From contig JAXRKP010000533.1 in assembly GCA_037039925.1 (NCBI GenBank), positions 172,501-236,500 of the forward strand: a DNA stretch of 64,000 bases, written 5' to 3'. Made by a program: the position numbers and the translations under genes. The DNA is from Doris montereyensis. Its lineage: Eukaryota; Mollusca; Gastropoda; Nudibranchia; Dorididae. The notes below the pieces were generated by a model that saw only the letters and a program-made list of their open reading frames with translations, had not been told where the DNA came from and did no database searches. Shown here one piece after another: positions 1 through 35,800 of the stretch (its first letter is position 1; every line of letters starts with the position of its first letter).

Positions 1-481
1 AAATTAAAGACAGACTTACAAAAACCTGTCGCATTTGGCGATGTCAAGCCAGCCCTTGTTGCATTTTGAGGGGGTAATTAGCGTTGTAAAATTTGGTTAC
101 ATGAAAAAACTGTGACGAATCGTGCATTATGACGAATCGTGCATTTTTGGCGGCGTGCAATTTAGCGGACACTACTGTAATACTATTTTCCAAAAGATTT
201 CATCCTAGTATAAAATAAGATAGCCAAAGTTCTGGGAGATTTATATTGAGTGCATAAAGAATGATCAAATATGAATCATAATTAACAAAGGGCTTTGTAA
301 CTTGTTGAATCCAGGATTACATGTAAAATGTTAATTTTTCCAGATAATTTTTTCATCTTCTAACTTGTCTGATGTTGCTCCTTTATAAACACAAGTACAA
401 ACATTTGATATAAAGCAGAGCCCCTGCCAAAAGTAATGCTGAAAATTATTCCAGAAACAGATAAAAACTTGGATTACTTAC
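1..481. other. Intronic sequence, no exon recognised
   Basis: This AT-rich stretch lies downstream of the last visible FAM13-like donor. No convincing exon or known repeat was seen. Near the left end a short motif (gacgaatcgtgcat) occurs twice within 30 bp. Confidence 0.4.
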
Positions 482-22795
<22,314 letters not shown>

Positions 22796-23552
22796 CTGGA
22801 ATAAAAATACAAAAGAGTGATCATGGTCCATATATATGTAAAAAATACTGGCTTTTAAATGACAACGCAACGTACTACAATTTTATGATTTCAATCACAA
22901 AAATTTATCATCGTTTAAAATGTAAAATAATGTGAATGTCCACAACAAGACACTATTAACAATCTAATTTAAAGAATTAAAGTAGATGGTAAGAAATTCA
23001 AAGAGTAATCAATATGAGAAAATCATCTTCCCACAAGGAGGTGAAAGAATTTAGATGAAGTTGACAAGTTACAAACCCAGTCCAATCAAGGTTGTAATAA
23101 ATCTTTTCGTTTTTGGGTTCAAATCATAACGCCCCAAAGGGTGCAACATTTCTTAAAATATCATATTTGTCTCCTTACACTGTTTGAATGTTTGCAACAG
23201 AGACAAAAGGATTGGATAAAGCATCCTCTTATAACAAGCTTTGACTTTCAATCACAACATGTACCACCCATCAAAATGTTTTTTAATTCAACGACAGTAC
23301 TATGAACAAAACACCTTTGTGTACTCATCTAAAGTGATAAGCATAGCAAAGAAATAATGAGCAAACAATTAACTTTTATGGAGCCAAATGTAATGCTGTT
23401 AAGATGCACTTTTAAATATAAAATTAAAATGTACATTGTTGGGTTTTCCAAGTCAGCATTAGTTTAAATTAAGTAGAGATATAAAAATTTCTTCAGTTGT
23501 CAAAGTGTGTATGGTTTGAAGTACACTATTGAATTGGTCAGGGGATCATGAA

Positions 23553-23887
23553 AGTGTTTGTTTCACTGTTCTCTCTATCATTGTTGGCAAATAATGTCAT
23601 TAAATAAATATGGATACAATCTAGGCTTGGCGGGGGTCCTGTTAAAGTAACTACGGGGCAAGATATGATACTCTAGAGTACGGGACACAGCCAGTTGTCA
23701 TATATATAATCATCTCTTACGATGTTTGTTTCACTGTTCTCTCTATCATTGTTGGCAAATAATGTCATTAAATAAATATGGATACAGTCTAGGCTTAGGC
23801 GAGGTCCTGTTAAAGTAACTACGGGGCAAGATATGATACTCTAGAGTGCAAGACACAGCAAGTTGTCATATAATCATCTCTTACAAT
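23553..23887. repeat. Tandem duplication, about 167-bp unit, two copies
   Basis: The segment tgtttgtttcactgttctct to catctcttac occurs twice in direct order, the second starting near 23,722. Few differences separate the copies, such as gacacagccagttg against gacacagcaagttg. It is upstream of the recognised FAM13-like exons. Confidence 0.9.
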
Positions 23888-24164
23888 GTCCCATTTCTCT
23901 CAAAGAATTCGTGACCAAAAGACAAGAAAATAAAAGACATGAGGGTTGATTGACAGAGTGACACAGGCAAGGCTGCTGTCACTAGTGTCACCGCTTCCAG
24001 TATAATACGATTATTTTTGACGATTCCGGGACCCCGCGGGACATAGTTCACGGGCTCCAGTAATCGCGGATACTTGAAAGAGTGGATATTTCCCAGGCCA
24101 TATTTAGTCAACAACAAAAAAAAACAGAACATGACATAAACCAAATGAAGGCAAGTTACTTCCG

Positions 24165-24400
24165 ATTAAATGATTGGTTCCAGTCAAGTCTTTAATGGTC
24201 CGTTATCATTGACCTGTGAACTGCTCATGTTCAAATAAACTGTCATATATTATCAGATTGGCGGAAATGACCGAGGTCAGTCATGTCAGTCATGAAACAC
24301 TGCAGCAACTTGAGTCTGGAGACAATCTCTCTATTTTAATTTAACCATAACTTATTTCCTCAGTTATATCCCTTCATGTGTGCCTGAATATGGAAATCCT
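24165..24400 (+). repeat. Unnamed dispersed repeat, copy 1
   Basis: Shares ordered blocks with 28,150-28,380: gaactgctcatgttcaaat, then tgactg/aactgtc, then a gattggcggaaatgac-like block, then ctcagttat..ccttcatgtg. The divergence is high, so it is an old pair. The function is unknown. Confidence 0.55.
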
Positions 24401-25006
24401 CTTTTCCTTGTGATGACCATTGTTTTGGTTTTCTTGGCATTTGGTATTAAAGACTTTTAACCCTATTTGCTCATTCTTCTCTTTCACAACAATGTGAGTT
24501 GACAACAATAACAAATTCTACCTGGAGATTGTCTTCATTTTCTGCTGGTAATGCTACATCTCAATCTAACATGAGCAGCATAAAAAAGTTGTCTGCACCT
24601 CTGAATTGAAAAGTACCATCAAAATGAACAGAGAATGTGTGCCATTCATATCCGTTTGTTGTTGGCCTTATTATCAAGCTATTGTTATTGATTATTTTGC
24701 AGTTGTTCGATTTGGTATTTCTGTATGTGTGTGTGTGTGTGCGTCAAAATATTCGTTACAATGCATGGTAACTCATTTTGTACTACAATCAATCATAAAA
24801 CCCTTCATCAGTACTGATAATAATAATAATATTTGAATTGCTGTTCCAATTTGTTGAGAAAACCATGTCTCTACATGACCCAAGTATCTAAGCTGCTGTA
24901 ATGGACTGGCTATGACCGAAATAAATAACCAACATTTAACATTTAATTAGGCCCATATTACAACCACTCAGTTTAAACAGTCAAATAAATATCTTAATGG
25001 GGGAAA

Positions 25007-25373
25007 ATGCGCTCTTCACTTATAGATACCTTGAAATGCAATCGAATTATCCGCACTTCAAAACAGTATCGTCGTTTATTTGAACTTGTTGAAGGACCTA
25101 TCCCACAGGATTTGTGCGATCTTGTAGATGGCAAAGCCAAGTTCCTGCATACAGGCTATTTTCAGTGCTGGAAATCGGCCAATGAATGAACAGAGAATAG
25201 GAGATGTGACTCCAGGTACGAAAAAAAAAATAATCCAAATTCTCATGTCCTCACGTAGACAAGTCGACGACGGGTCAAGTTCCCTAAAATCGTCGTCCGC
25301 AAAAGAGATCCCACAAACAAGAGAAAACATCGCACACGTACAAAAACAGCGCAAAGTGAGGGGGTGCCCATGA
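25007..25373 (+). other. Unrecognised open frames between the two divergent genes
   Basis: One frame reads YRRLFELVEGPIPQDLCDLV and an overlapping frame reads IGDVTPGTKKKIIQILMSSR, so a single protein would need a frameshift. The opposite strand is also open over 100 codons. A possible donor (ctccag|gtacga) lies at 25,216. It could be an untranslated first exon of STAMBP, a worn mobile element or chance. Confidence 0.2.
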
Positions 25374-26429
25374 GTATCTAATAACAGCATCTAAAAGCAC
25401 ACATATCCCATAATGACAGCATTGTGCGATGGTTTTAATAATGCAAACTCAGGTAATATCATTGTGATGTGTTGCATTGATTCAATCTGTGAGGGGGTGC
25501 ATCACATTGTTATTGAATTAATCTTATGAATCTTGAACACACATATCTTTAGCTCTCGTTGCAAAAATGAATGTTTATATAGTAAAACGTTGTATGAGAG
25601 GACATAATACCTGCATGCAATGCTTATAATATGTACTCAATGCAGTGTTGGTGACATACTCCTGTGTAAACATTAACCACCCCAAACAACATGTTAACAG
25701 ATTCTAAATTGTTACCAAATGATCGTAAAGAAAGAGAAAGAAAAAAGGAAGAAAATAATTTCGTCCGTAGGAGTGTCAAATTCTTAAAGAATATACATGT
25801 CAGATTGATCAATTTAGACAGCTATACTATACGCAGCTTAACTTAACAATAACATGCAATGGTAAGCTTACACATGCTTTGGACATTATAATCAAAACAT
25901 TAAGCAAATTGTAGTGGATGGAACAGTATAGAGCACTTCAATTAAAGTGCTGTACTGCCACTGACAACTCAGAGCAAAAAGTTAAAAGTTGTGCCTGAGA
26001 CACATATCGTCATATAAAAAAAGAAAAGAAAAATAATTCAGAAGGATTGTAGCCACCAACCAGATAATATAACGTTAGTATTTGTTTTGATGTGTGTGTT
26101 TGTGTGTGTATGTGTGTGTATGTGTGTGTGTGTGTGTGGGGGGGGGGTCTGCAGTGCATAGAACCAGAAATGCAGAAGCCACAAACTATGAAGCTAGAAA
26201 CACACCCTAACCATTGGCCCTTGGCTTAGCTTGTAACAATTTTATGATAAAGCTTAGGACGTGCTACAAAATATAACTGTTAAGGAATAAGAGAACAATA
26301 GTAACAAATAAAGGTGTGTGAAAAGAAGGATAACACAAAACATAACGTTTGGGTGGGATCCTTTGTTAGGGTTTACTTCTCTGCTTATTATGGCCATAAA
26401 ATATGCAGTCCTATCCTCAAAGACTGGCT

Positions 26430-26546
26430 TTTGTTTCATTGAAATTTACCACGTCCACCAATGCGGTGATCTCAGGATTAATTAAGAAAACGGCAATATG
26501 AAAATTAAGTGAAAGAAGGAAATAAAAGAAGTAGGACCTACCAGCA
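26430..26546 (-). repeat. Short interspersed repeat, family A, copy 3
   Basis: Contains tgtttcattgaaatttacca, atgcggtgatctcaggatta and gtaggacctaccagcagt. One end runs directly into the (TA)n tract. Confidence 0.75.
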
Positions 26547-26646
<100 letters not shown>

Positions 26647-27426
26647 TCTTTGATACTACACGTACTAAAACACCATGCGCGCAGACAGAAATGGTAACAC
26701 TGACTCATTTTACCCGTGGAATAATACACATGCCTATGCTCGACAACATAGACATTTTGGCAAAAACATTGCCAAGAAAAGTAGGTTGGGTTCCGTCACT
26801 CGTCGGTGTTGATATTATTCAGCCCATCACATTCAGGCAGTATCACAAGGATGTGACAAGTGTTTCTGTTTAAAGCAAACTGTTAAAATTTGTGGTACGT
26901 AGCATACTTTTATCACTGTTCCTTGTTGCTGGTAGTCTACTTTTCTGGATCTTGTAATCAACGGTCTTTCCAATAAACTGTCTTCTTGTGAAAAATAAAA
27001 GAGAAAATCTTCAGATCTTCTTGATTATTGAAAAAATTCTGAAGGAAAAAATAGGAGTAATTTAGATTCATTTTCATCGTGTCAAAACTAAATAGATCAG
27101 AATTCTCAACCGAGGGATTTTGTTACCTATTATAATAGTATGTCGTGTATTTTTTAAAAAGATTTACATGTTCCTACTTTGTTTTTAATTTATTTTATGT
27201 TTTGTAGAGAATCATGTTTATCAAGTTCATTTTTTAATTATTAGTAAGTAAGGACATGAAGTAGATCCCCATATAAACTCATGAGTATAATTATAAGGAC
27301 TAGATCACACAAATGTACTAAGGAAAATTTAATGAAAGCATATGAAAAAATTGTTAAGTACAGCGAACACCACTTATAACAGCACCGGTAATAACAGGAA
27401 ACCCACCCCACCACTCCCCGGCCAGG

Positions 27427-27740
27427 AACTCGGTAGTCCAGAGGCAAGGTATTGGCCTCTCAACCAAGAGATAGTGGGTTTGAGTCCTGCCAAAGGTTGA
27501 CAAATTTTCTTGATTTTTTTTTTTAGCAATATCTACCCCTGGTCCAGGTAAGTGGATCGAAACCTAGTCCCATCAGAGACGGATGATAAAAAGGAGGTTC
27601 CGTGTACAGATCACAACACTCTGTGCACATTAAAGATCCTTCGCTGTTTAAAGGGCAGTCAGAGCAAAATTAATAATCCTACCAAAAGCCCTGAGATCAC
27701 CTTAGTAGTGGATGTGGGTAAAATCAAATCAAATAATAAA
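27427..27740 (+). repeat. tRNA-headed SINE, family C, copy 1
   Basis: The head aactcggtagtccagaggca and the B-box-like gtgggtttgagtcc look tRNA-derived. The body carries cctggtccaggtaagtgga, ctctgtgcacattaaagatc and the end gggtaaaatcaaatcaaa. Other copies lie at 33,755 and 46,751 (inverted). Confidence 0.8.
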
Positions 27741-28149
27741 TTCAGAAAATCCGCCCCCACCACCTTGCCTTCACCACCACCATGCCACCCCCTCCCCCTC
27801 CGTACCATCTGAGGAAAAGCTAGGTCTCTTCGGCAGAGATGCATGTAATAATGCAAACATACCAAAATATTAAGGCTAGGACAATTTTAATCTGTCTGTC
27901 ATGTTTTGTTTTTTTCAGTTGGTTTTGTTTTTCTTTGGAGGGGGCGGGGGGGGGGGTAATAAAAGAGGTAGGGGATGATGGGAGGGATGTGATAGAGGGA
28001 GGGTTTAACCTTTTGGATTTTGATAGATTTTATGAAAGGTAATCTGTTATTATACAGCATCTCTATGTAGGTGAAAATTATGCAAATTAGAATGTAACAA
28101 CTGAGTTTCACATTTAAGATTATAAATGGTCATGTATAAGGAAATGAAA

Positions 28150-28380
28150 GTAAGCCATCTTTGAATCAATGATTAGTCCCAGTAATAGGTCACACTGACC
28201 TTAAGGGACATTTGAACTGCTCGTGTTCAAATTGACTGTCCATTGTTTTAGTCTTGTGCCATGTCCGATTGACGGGAATGACGAAACAAGGCTGCAACTG
28301 GCGGCAACCTCTCTTTTTTTAACCCAAACTTTTTTTTCTCAGTTATGTTCCTTGGATGTACCTAACTATGGAATAAGTGA
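28150..28380 (+). repeat. Unnamed dispersed repeat, copy 2
   Basis: The partner of the block at 24,165. It has gaactgctcgtgttcaaatt, gattgacgggaatgacg and ctcagttatgttccttggat in the same order and at similar spacing. Confidence 0.55.
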
Positions 28381-29614
28381 AGATAAGACATGTCAAACCA
28401 TCTTTAGGTAGTCATAAAAAAAACAAATTTCCATCGAAATTGACTCTTTTCAGACACATGAATTTATCTAATGAGTGGAGGCTAACAACTCCAAACAGCA
28501 ACCATTGTGTTCTTTCAGTAAATTAAAAATTTGGATCTTTACTCGGCACTGTTGAAACATAGTTGTTTGGGAGATACCGAAGGGACCTTACTTTTGTCTT
28601 CCTAGTATGCGTTGTGTGTAGTGAACTTCTTTTCATTGCGAGTGGATGAGTGCCGATACGGAGATCACTGGTTTGTTTTTGTTTGGTGGCCACATTTTCT
28701 CTATTCTTTAGTGTATGCCTTTGTTTCCATACAGAGATTTATGTTTTATTTCATATCTTTATTCAATTCTTTCAACATGGCCCATTTGCCGCACTGTGAT
28801 TGTCTTTTCAAAATGTTGTTTCAGAAGCTTACTCTTTATTACAATGATTTTGGTAATCAGCGTTGCATGGTTTTTATTCATAAAACATATATAATATGTA
28901 AGGGTTTAGATTAAGACTGTTGTAGATCTTTACACCAGTGGCATAAACTGTAGGTGAATTCTAATTGCAAATCATAGTTTAAATTGCTTAAAAGACCTTG
29001 TTAATTAAACTTCATTTTCGGGAATATTTTTGGCAGGGTTCATCATGCATTTTCCTTTTATGGTGAGGTGATGGGTGCTAAAGTAGAGTCCGGTGCTGGT
29101 GAATTTTCTGCTTATATTTTTCCCTTTTTATTTGTTTCATCTTTGTTCCCACAGGTTTTTAACAACTATTTCATGTCATTAATTTATAACTTTAGACACA
29201 GACCCTTACCTCACTTTTAATCTTTGCTACATTGTAGATGCCACTTGTAAACATAGCATATCAATAAGTTTGCAATGATGTTTAAGTGAAAGATGTTTTC
29301 ATGTTAATAGTTATCTTTTAGTTTTAGTCTTTTCCTTTTATACCAGCACATTTCCTTTGGGTGATTTAGGGAAAAGATGGTTATTCATATTTTGAATTTT
29401 CATTTTATTTGCATTCTGTAGCAATCAGATGTGTTAAAAGTAGCTACAATGAAATGATTTCAGTTTAACTGAAAGTATAGCCCATAGCAGGTCTGATCTA
29501 CAAAGATTAGTACTTGTAATGGATTTATAGGACATTAGTCTTTGAATAATCTTCCAAATGAAATGAAACATCATTCTGTTCAAAAATTAATAATTCTGTG
29601 CTTTTGTAACACAG

Positions 29615-29854
29615 ACAAAGACAACAAAAAATGCCAGCCAAAATCCCAAGGCAAGCATCATTAAGCCTGCCATCAAATGATGCAAGTGATCGAATCAAAG
29701 CACTCGTTGAATATGGTTCTCAAGTTGAAATAGATCAGACTCTGGCTGTGAAACTTTATTTTCGTTCTGGGAAAGAGATGCTGAGAATGGCAAATATGTA
29801 TTGTGATGATCATCAGTTGGAAAGTGCATTCATTTTGTATTACAAATTCATAAC
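29615..29854 (+). CDS. STAMBP: STAMBP exon 1 of the coding region (start codon at 29631)
   Basis: The acceptor cttttgtaacacag precedes 16 bp of 5' UTR and then ATG in the context aaaaaATGCC. The donor is gtaagt, phase 2 out. Residues 1-75 contain [16 protein letters not shown] and [13 protein letters not shown], the hallmark helices of the AMSH/USP8 dimerisation domain. An acceptor before the ATG shows that an untranslated exon exists upstream. Confidence 0.93.
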
Positions 29855-32800
29855 GTAAGTATGATTTAAATGTTTAATGTCACAAAAATTATCTGTTTAA
29901 TAATGCACATATTAAATATAGGTTTGTGTATATAAGTATTTCACATATGTGCGTCTGTGTGTGATCTTCATTATTCAAGTATTCTTTTCAAGGCTAACAT
30001 ACAGTTTTGTGTTTCAACCGCTATTCATTGTTTGTCATGACATTTCAGGGATCATGTAGCCCATTAGAGATGTCAGTTTATACTCTATGATTTTAGACGT
30101 TAAAGAGTTACAGATAAAAACAATCAATGTCCATAGTTTTTGTAATTGTTTAAAAAAATGGCAGCTCTCATCTTATTATTCATTTTGCCTTCTTTTATTT
30201 GACAGTTTGTTCGTTGAAAAATTACCATCTCATCCTGATTTCAAGGTTGCACCAGCAGACCAAATTTTAGATTACAAAAGGGTAAGATGGCAAGGCTCTT
30301 TGGCACATTTTTGCTTCAGAATGTGTTTTTAAACTGAACAGTAAGCAACCCTTTGCTATTGTTTATTTTCCAGAGATCTGATCTTTGCATTTTTTTAAAG
30401 TGATGTGTTGGTGAATGACCATGGGTATTTTTATAATGTATGTATCTCTCTTTTTGAAACAATGAAAATAGAGAAAGTACACACCAGGATGCTGTACAAT
30501 TTTACGCATGGACAATATTTAAAGCCTTTTCATTTTCAACAGATCTAGAGTTACTGTTAGAGATATTATTTTTCAATTTCAAAAGCCAAATTTAAATCAT
30601 ACAGCCATCACATTTGAGAGTATATGTGAAATACAACATTGGTGCTAACAGGTTATATCCTCCCCCCCCCCCTACTTCTTTGCAGAAAGTGAAAAAAGTT
30701 TTTCCATTGGCTGAGGAGATAAAGAAAAAATTGAAAGAAAGATATGCGATTGAACACAAAACATATGAGGCTGAACAGGTAGCAAGTTTAATCTTTTCAC
30801 TCGATACAGAATTAAATGCTTTGTTTGCCTTTTTTATCTTCTAATGTCTAAGACAGCGCCTTACATTAATGAGGCCTTATATTTAAATGTTTTTCTTTCA
30901 TTTTTGTATGATACTTTTTATTTATAGTTTCAATTACTTTTTGAAGTTGTTATTTTTTTCACATCAGGAGTATTCTCAGATGCTAAGTCAGGCTTTTTTG
31001 TTTCTTTTTTCAGTAATTGTTTCCGTTTGCTTTCTGTTATACTGTTTCTGGACTTTATTTAAGATTTTATTTTGTTTTATATAGTTTAGGTTTTTTCAAA
31101 GGTTGCATATAAGTAAAGATAGGAAGTTTTCAAATGTTCATGATTTTTTCAAGTGGGAGTGGAGGTTGTTTATTTCTGTTAAAGCTGTTTTTCTCCCTTT
31201 TTTTTTAGTTTAGACTGCCAGAATGTGTTTCAGTAAATTTTACACACTTAATATCTTTTCCTCTGCTTATGCATACATTTGGCTCTGAAAATGTGAGCAC
31301 AGTGTACTATACGCAAATTGCCCGTGACTTTTATTCCTCTATTTATAATTGTCATTTGTATCTGTTCTGAGCAGAAACGAATTGCTGAAGAGAGGAAGTT
31401 GAAGAGAAAAGAAGGCTTCAAGCTATTGCAGAGCAAGAGAGGAAAGATGAGGAGTTTGCAAGGAAGTTACAAGAGGAGCAAGAGGCAGAGTTTCGTAATT
31501 CCCAAGAGGAAAAATATAGAACTTTAAAAATGCAAGAGGAGGAGAAGATGAAAGAAGAAGAAAGGCGAAAAAATCAGGGTATGTGAGTTTGAATCGATAA
31601 TCATTCCAGAACAGCTATTCTTTCTGGATCTGGAACTTGAGGTGCAAAAAAGCATAATAATTAACCAATAAAAAATGATGTGAAGACGCTTGTCTTAAGT
31701 TTTCAAGTAGGTTTACCATTTTGCTTATCCACAAAAACTTTGCTGTTTTTTTCATCGCTTTGATCTCTAATTTAAATGTGACCGATTGTTTTATTGATGT
31801 AGCAATATGTCCATAAAAGTTATGCATTTTCATTTTACATGTTTTACAGAGAGTTTGTCCATTTCCCAGGTTGAGTCTTTGACTGCTTAAAAGAAAAGAA
31901 TTGCTCCAATTACTTCCGTACGCTTTATCCCCCTCAGATGAAGGAACAGGGGTTGCCACAGGTGCTATTGCTGCTGCTGGTGCTGTTGCTGGTGCTGGTA
32001 CTGCTGCTGCAGCGGCAGGTGGAGATTTGGCATCCAATATCTCCTCAGACACTTCCTTGTCTAGAGGCCCTCAGATGGCAACATCGCCCACCACTGGGGG
32101 TGATCAGCTACCTCCTCCACCCACCTACTCACAATATCTGGATGACATCAGTACAACGCGACCTGAAATTCCAGATAGACAACTGAAAAACAAACTTGTC
32201 ATTGGAGACTCTGGGTAAGATTATACATTAAGTTTTGGGACACGTTAAGCTTTACTCATCAAAGACATTCAAGTTTTTCACAAATTTGGTATCAGTTTGC
32301 ATATCAGGATATATCTATGAGACAAATGAAGTATAAACAAAAATAGAAACTGTATGAAAAAGTCAGTTTGTATTTGATATTATCGGATTTGACCCATAAT
32401 GTTTACATCATTGCCTATCTCATCACAATTTTATCAAAGGAAATGCAAAGTATGCCAACCTCTCTCCCAATGTTTTGAAACATGATTCTCTACTATATTA
32501 CCTATTTATGTACTAATATGTTCACCTCCATACATCCTTATGTGCTTTTACCTATTTGAAGTTTACGACTATCAAAATGTGGTATTTGTTTGTATGGAAG
32601 CGTTGTGATCAACACGACACTGATTGAAAACCCATGGCTGGCATTCAAAGCCCAGATGTTTTTTCGTGAGGTCGTACTCTAAACAAAGGTACTTCACTCT
32701 ACTTTCCTCTACTTCACTCTACTTTCTACAACCCATGTTACGGGTTTGGTGTTTTATTGATGCATGGTGTCTTTAACACTGTGATGTATATGTAATTATT

Positions 32801-35800
32801 CTTAGATCTCTAAGTGTGACTTCAGTAACTATTAGTATACTTTTATACACTGAGACTTTTAAAACTGACATTTAGACCTATCATGGGATGTGAGGGGTTG
32901 GCTCCTACAACATGTGTGTGTGTGTGCGTGCGCACGCACACACGTGTATAGGGCCATCTTGTAATTAGCACATATCGTCATTTAGGTACTGTTCATCTTA
33001 ATTGTAGCATTCTTCATGTATGCAGATGGCGTGATTTTATAGTAATCGTAAATATGTAAGCTATTTTATGATGTATGTCGTGGCCTTTGTGAAGTGCAAC
33101 TGAGCATGACCTTTATGGATATGGGGTGCTATTTAAATTTTGCATTATTACTATTATTATTTCCTCACTCGATTCAGGTGTGAATGGGTACCCAGCTATA
33201 GGTAGAGAATTATCTTTTCAAAGTGTTAGTACAAATCGCCTAACAGGCTGCTGTACTGTACTACCAAGGGAGTTTAGGAGGACTGAATGAAATGGCCTGC
33301 TAGGGGGATCAATAATGTACAGTTGGTGAGCCTGAATTTGTATTGGGATACAGACTATAAATTCATTTTTATCTTTGTTTGTTTAAATTTGACTAACCTT
33401 GTTTTTTTTTATCACTTGAAAATAATCTGCGGGTCATACTAGTGCATGTCAGTGTAAACTACAGTTATATAACATTTTGTTATCAGATCTATGATTGCAG
33501 GAGTTAATGGGTTCATTTTACTCCTAGTCAAATGCCAAAGAAAACCAATTCCTGTTAGACGTTGGGTTCTTACTTTAAAGTATCTGAATGATTTTTTATT
33601 GAAAATAAATTTATTCGCCAGTATTGATGTCATAGTCAAACAATTGACCAATTCTTCCAGAGGGCTTTTGTGCCATTTGCAGTTTAACAAAGTTTTTGAC
33701 GGAGCTCCGTTGTTTCTAAGCTTGGTTTAATTCACGCAGAATACAATGTGTTAAGGAGACTCAATAGTCCAGAGGCAAAATGTCGGCCTCTTAACCCAAA
33801 GGTCATGGGTTCAAGTCCCTACGACGGTTGACAAATTTTATCACGTCTTTTTCAATGAAATCCACCCCACTGGTCCAGGTAGATGGATTGATACCTGGTC
33901 CTATTGGAGTTGGATGATAAATAGGAGGTCCTTGTGTAGATTACAACACTCTGTGCACGTTAAAGATCCCTTGGTTGTTTACAAGGCAGTCTGGGCAAAA
34001 ATAAGAATCATAGAAAAACCCTGAGGTCACCTTATTTGTAAATGTGGGTAAATCAAATCAAAAGGAATGTGTTACGGTAAATTTTCATAACTTGCCTTCT
34101 CCTATGCACTGTTGTTGTTTTTTATCCCTTCACATATTGGTGTAGCATTATCCCACCCGATCAATCCCCTCTTCCTGAAGCAACTGGTCATACACCATCT
34201 GTTGATCGAAGCACAAAGCCGTCAATTGATCACCACATGAGCCTTGGGAGTTTTGGTATGGAAATGGGAGGACTGCGACAAGTTATAGTGCCTTCTCTTT
34301 TGATGGTTAGATTTCTTGCTGCTGCAGAGAGGAATACCTTGAAAGAGTCTGAGACCATGGGAATTCTTTGTGGAGTTATGGTAATTATAATTTGTCATAT
34401 TCAATGCAGAATTTATAACATGTATTCAGAAAGTGTAAATTAAAAGTATTAGTTAATTTCATTCTTCTTTTTCTCTTGTCCTTTACTGACTCGTAGGCAT
34501 AGATACCTGTATGATGTCCTTACACTTTTTTCGTTCTCCTTTGCATGACTCTCTAGTCTTTTCCTCTCTCATCTGCTTCTATTCTCCATGTCCTTTGTTG
34601 GTCTCTCTCCTTTCCTTTTTCTTTTTGGATTCCATCTGAGGGCCTGTCTCGTGGTCTTATCTTTTGGTTTTCTCATTATATAAGTAAAAGCAAAGTTCCT
34701 TCAAGGCCATTTCGACCCATAGAGCCGGAGCTTATTCTGGTTTCAACGGCAGGAAACGGAACAGGGATAATAATCACCTCCTGGCAAGGACGTTACTCTA
34801 CCGCAGGTTTTTACCCCCAAGCTTGTGCTTGAACTCATTTGCACCTAAGCAGAGTTGGGAAAATGTGTTTGAAGTGTCTTTCCCAAGGAACACAATATTG
34901 GAACTGGCTTTGCTAGGATTGGAACCTGGGACCTCATGATCCCTAGTCCGGCAGCCTAACCACTCGGCTACCAATGCCACTCTCTCAATATATGCCCCAT
35001 CCATTTTCTTGTTTCATCTTCCAATCCTACAGAGCCTTGTCTAGGTGATTCCCAAATTTTTCAATTTTTTGCTTAGTCAAAACAATTTGTGCTTCTGTGG
35101 AAGCTTTAGAGTTTAAATTTCCGTAAATTAAAAATCTATAGTTTTCTCTTTTGTTGCTATAGTTACCAACACCAGTCAAGATTGTTAATAACTTTAGTTC
35201 CTCAATTTTCCATTTGTATGAAGATTGTGTGGTGTGGTTTTAGGACAAAGTGTAATTTTTCTCTTTCTACCAATTTCAGACACAAGGTGTTTTCAAGATA
35301 ACTCATTTGTTCATTCCCAAACAAAAGGGAGGTCATGATAGCTGTGATATGGAGAATGAGGAAGAACTTATTTTCTTTCAGGATGAATTTAATCTTATTA
35401 CGCTTGGATGGATTCATGTATGTATCTTTTTCTCTGTTTTTTAGTTGACTAATGATCTTTATGTTTTGCACAGGATTTTTGTGTTACTGTTATTTTTCAC
35501 CATGTGTTTGTTTCTTTTCATCCATTAATACAAATTTTTGCAGGCTTTATACTTATTTTGTAATGTAAGTACAATTTTTATCGCACTTGCTTAGATAGAA
35601 AAGACACCAATTTTTGATATGACACTATAAATTTTGTTACCGTATGGGTTTGGCTTCATCCTTGACATTGTATAGATAATGTAACTTTTGAAACCGTATA
35701 AAATGATTAATTTTATCACATTTGTTTATATTTATTCTTCTTTCAATTTCTTTTTTATATAGACTCACCCAACACAAACTGCTTTCTTATCCAGTGTTGA

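Noticed and set aside
23881..24144. Minus-strand 87-codon frame as an upstream FAM13-like exon
   Set aside because: No matching acceptor and donor phases, and no recognisable domain.
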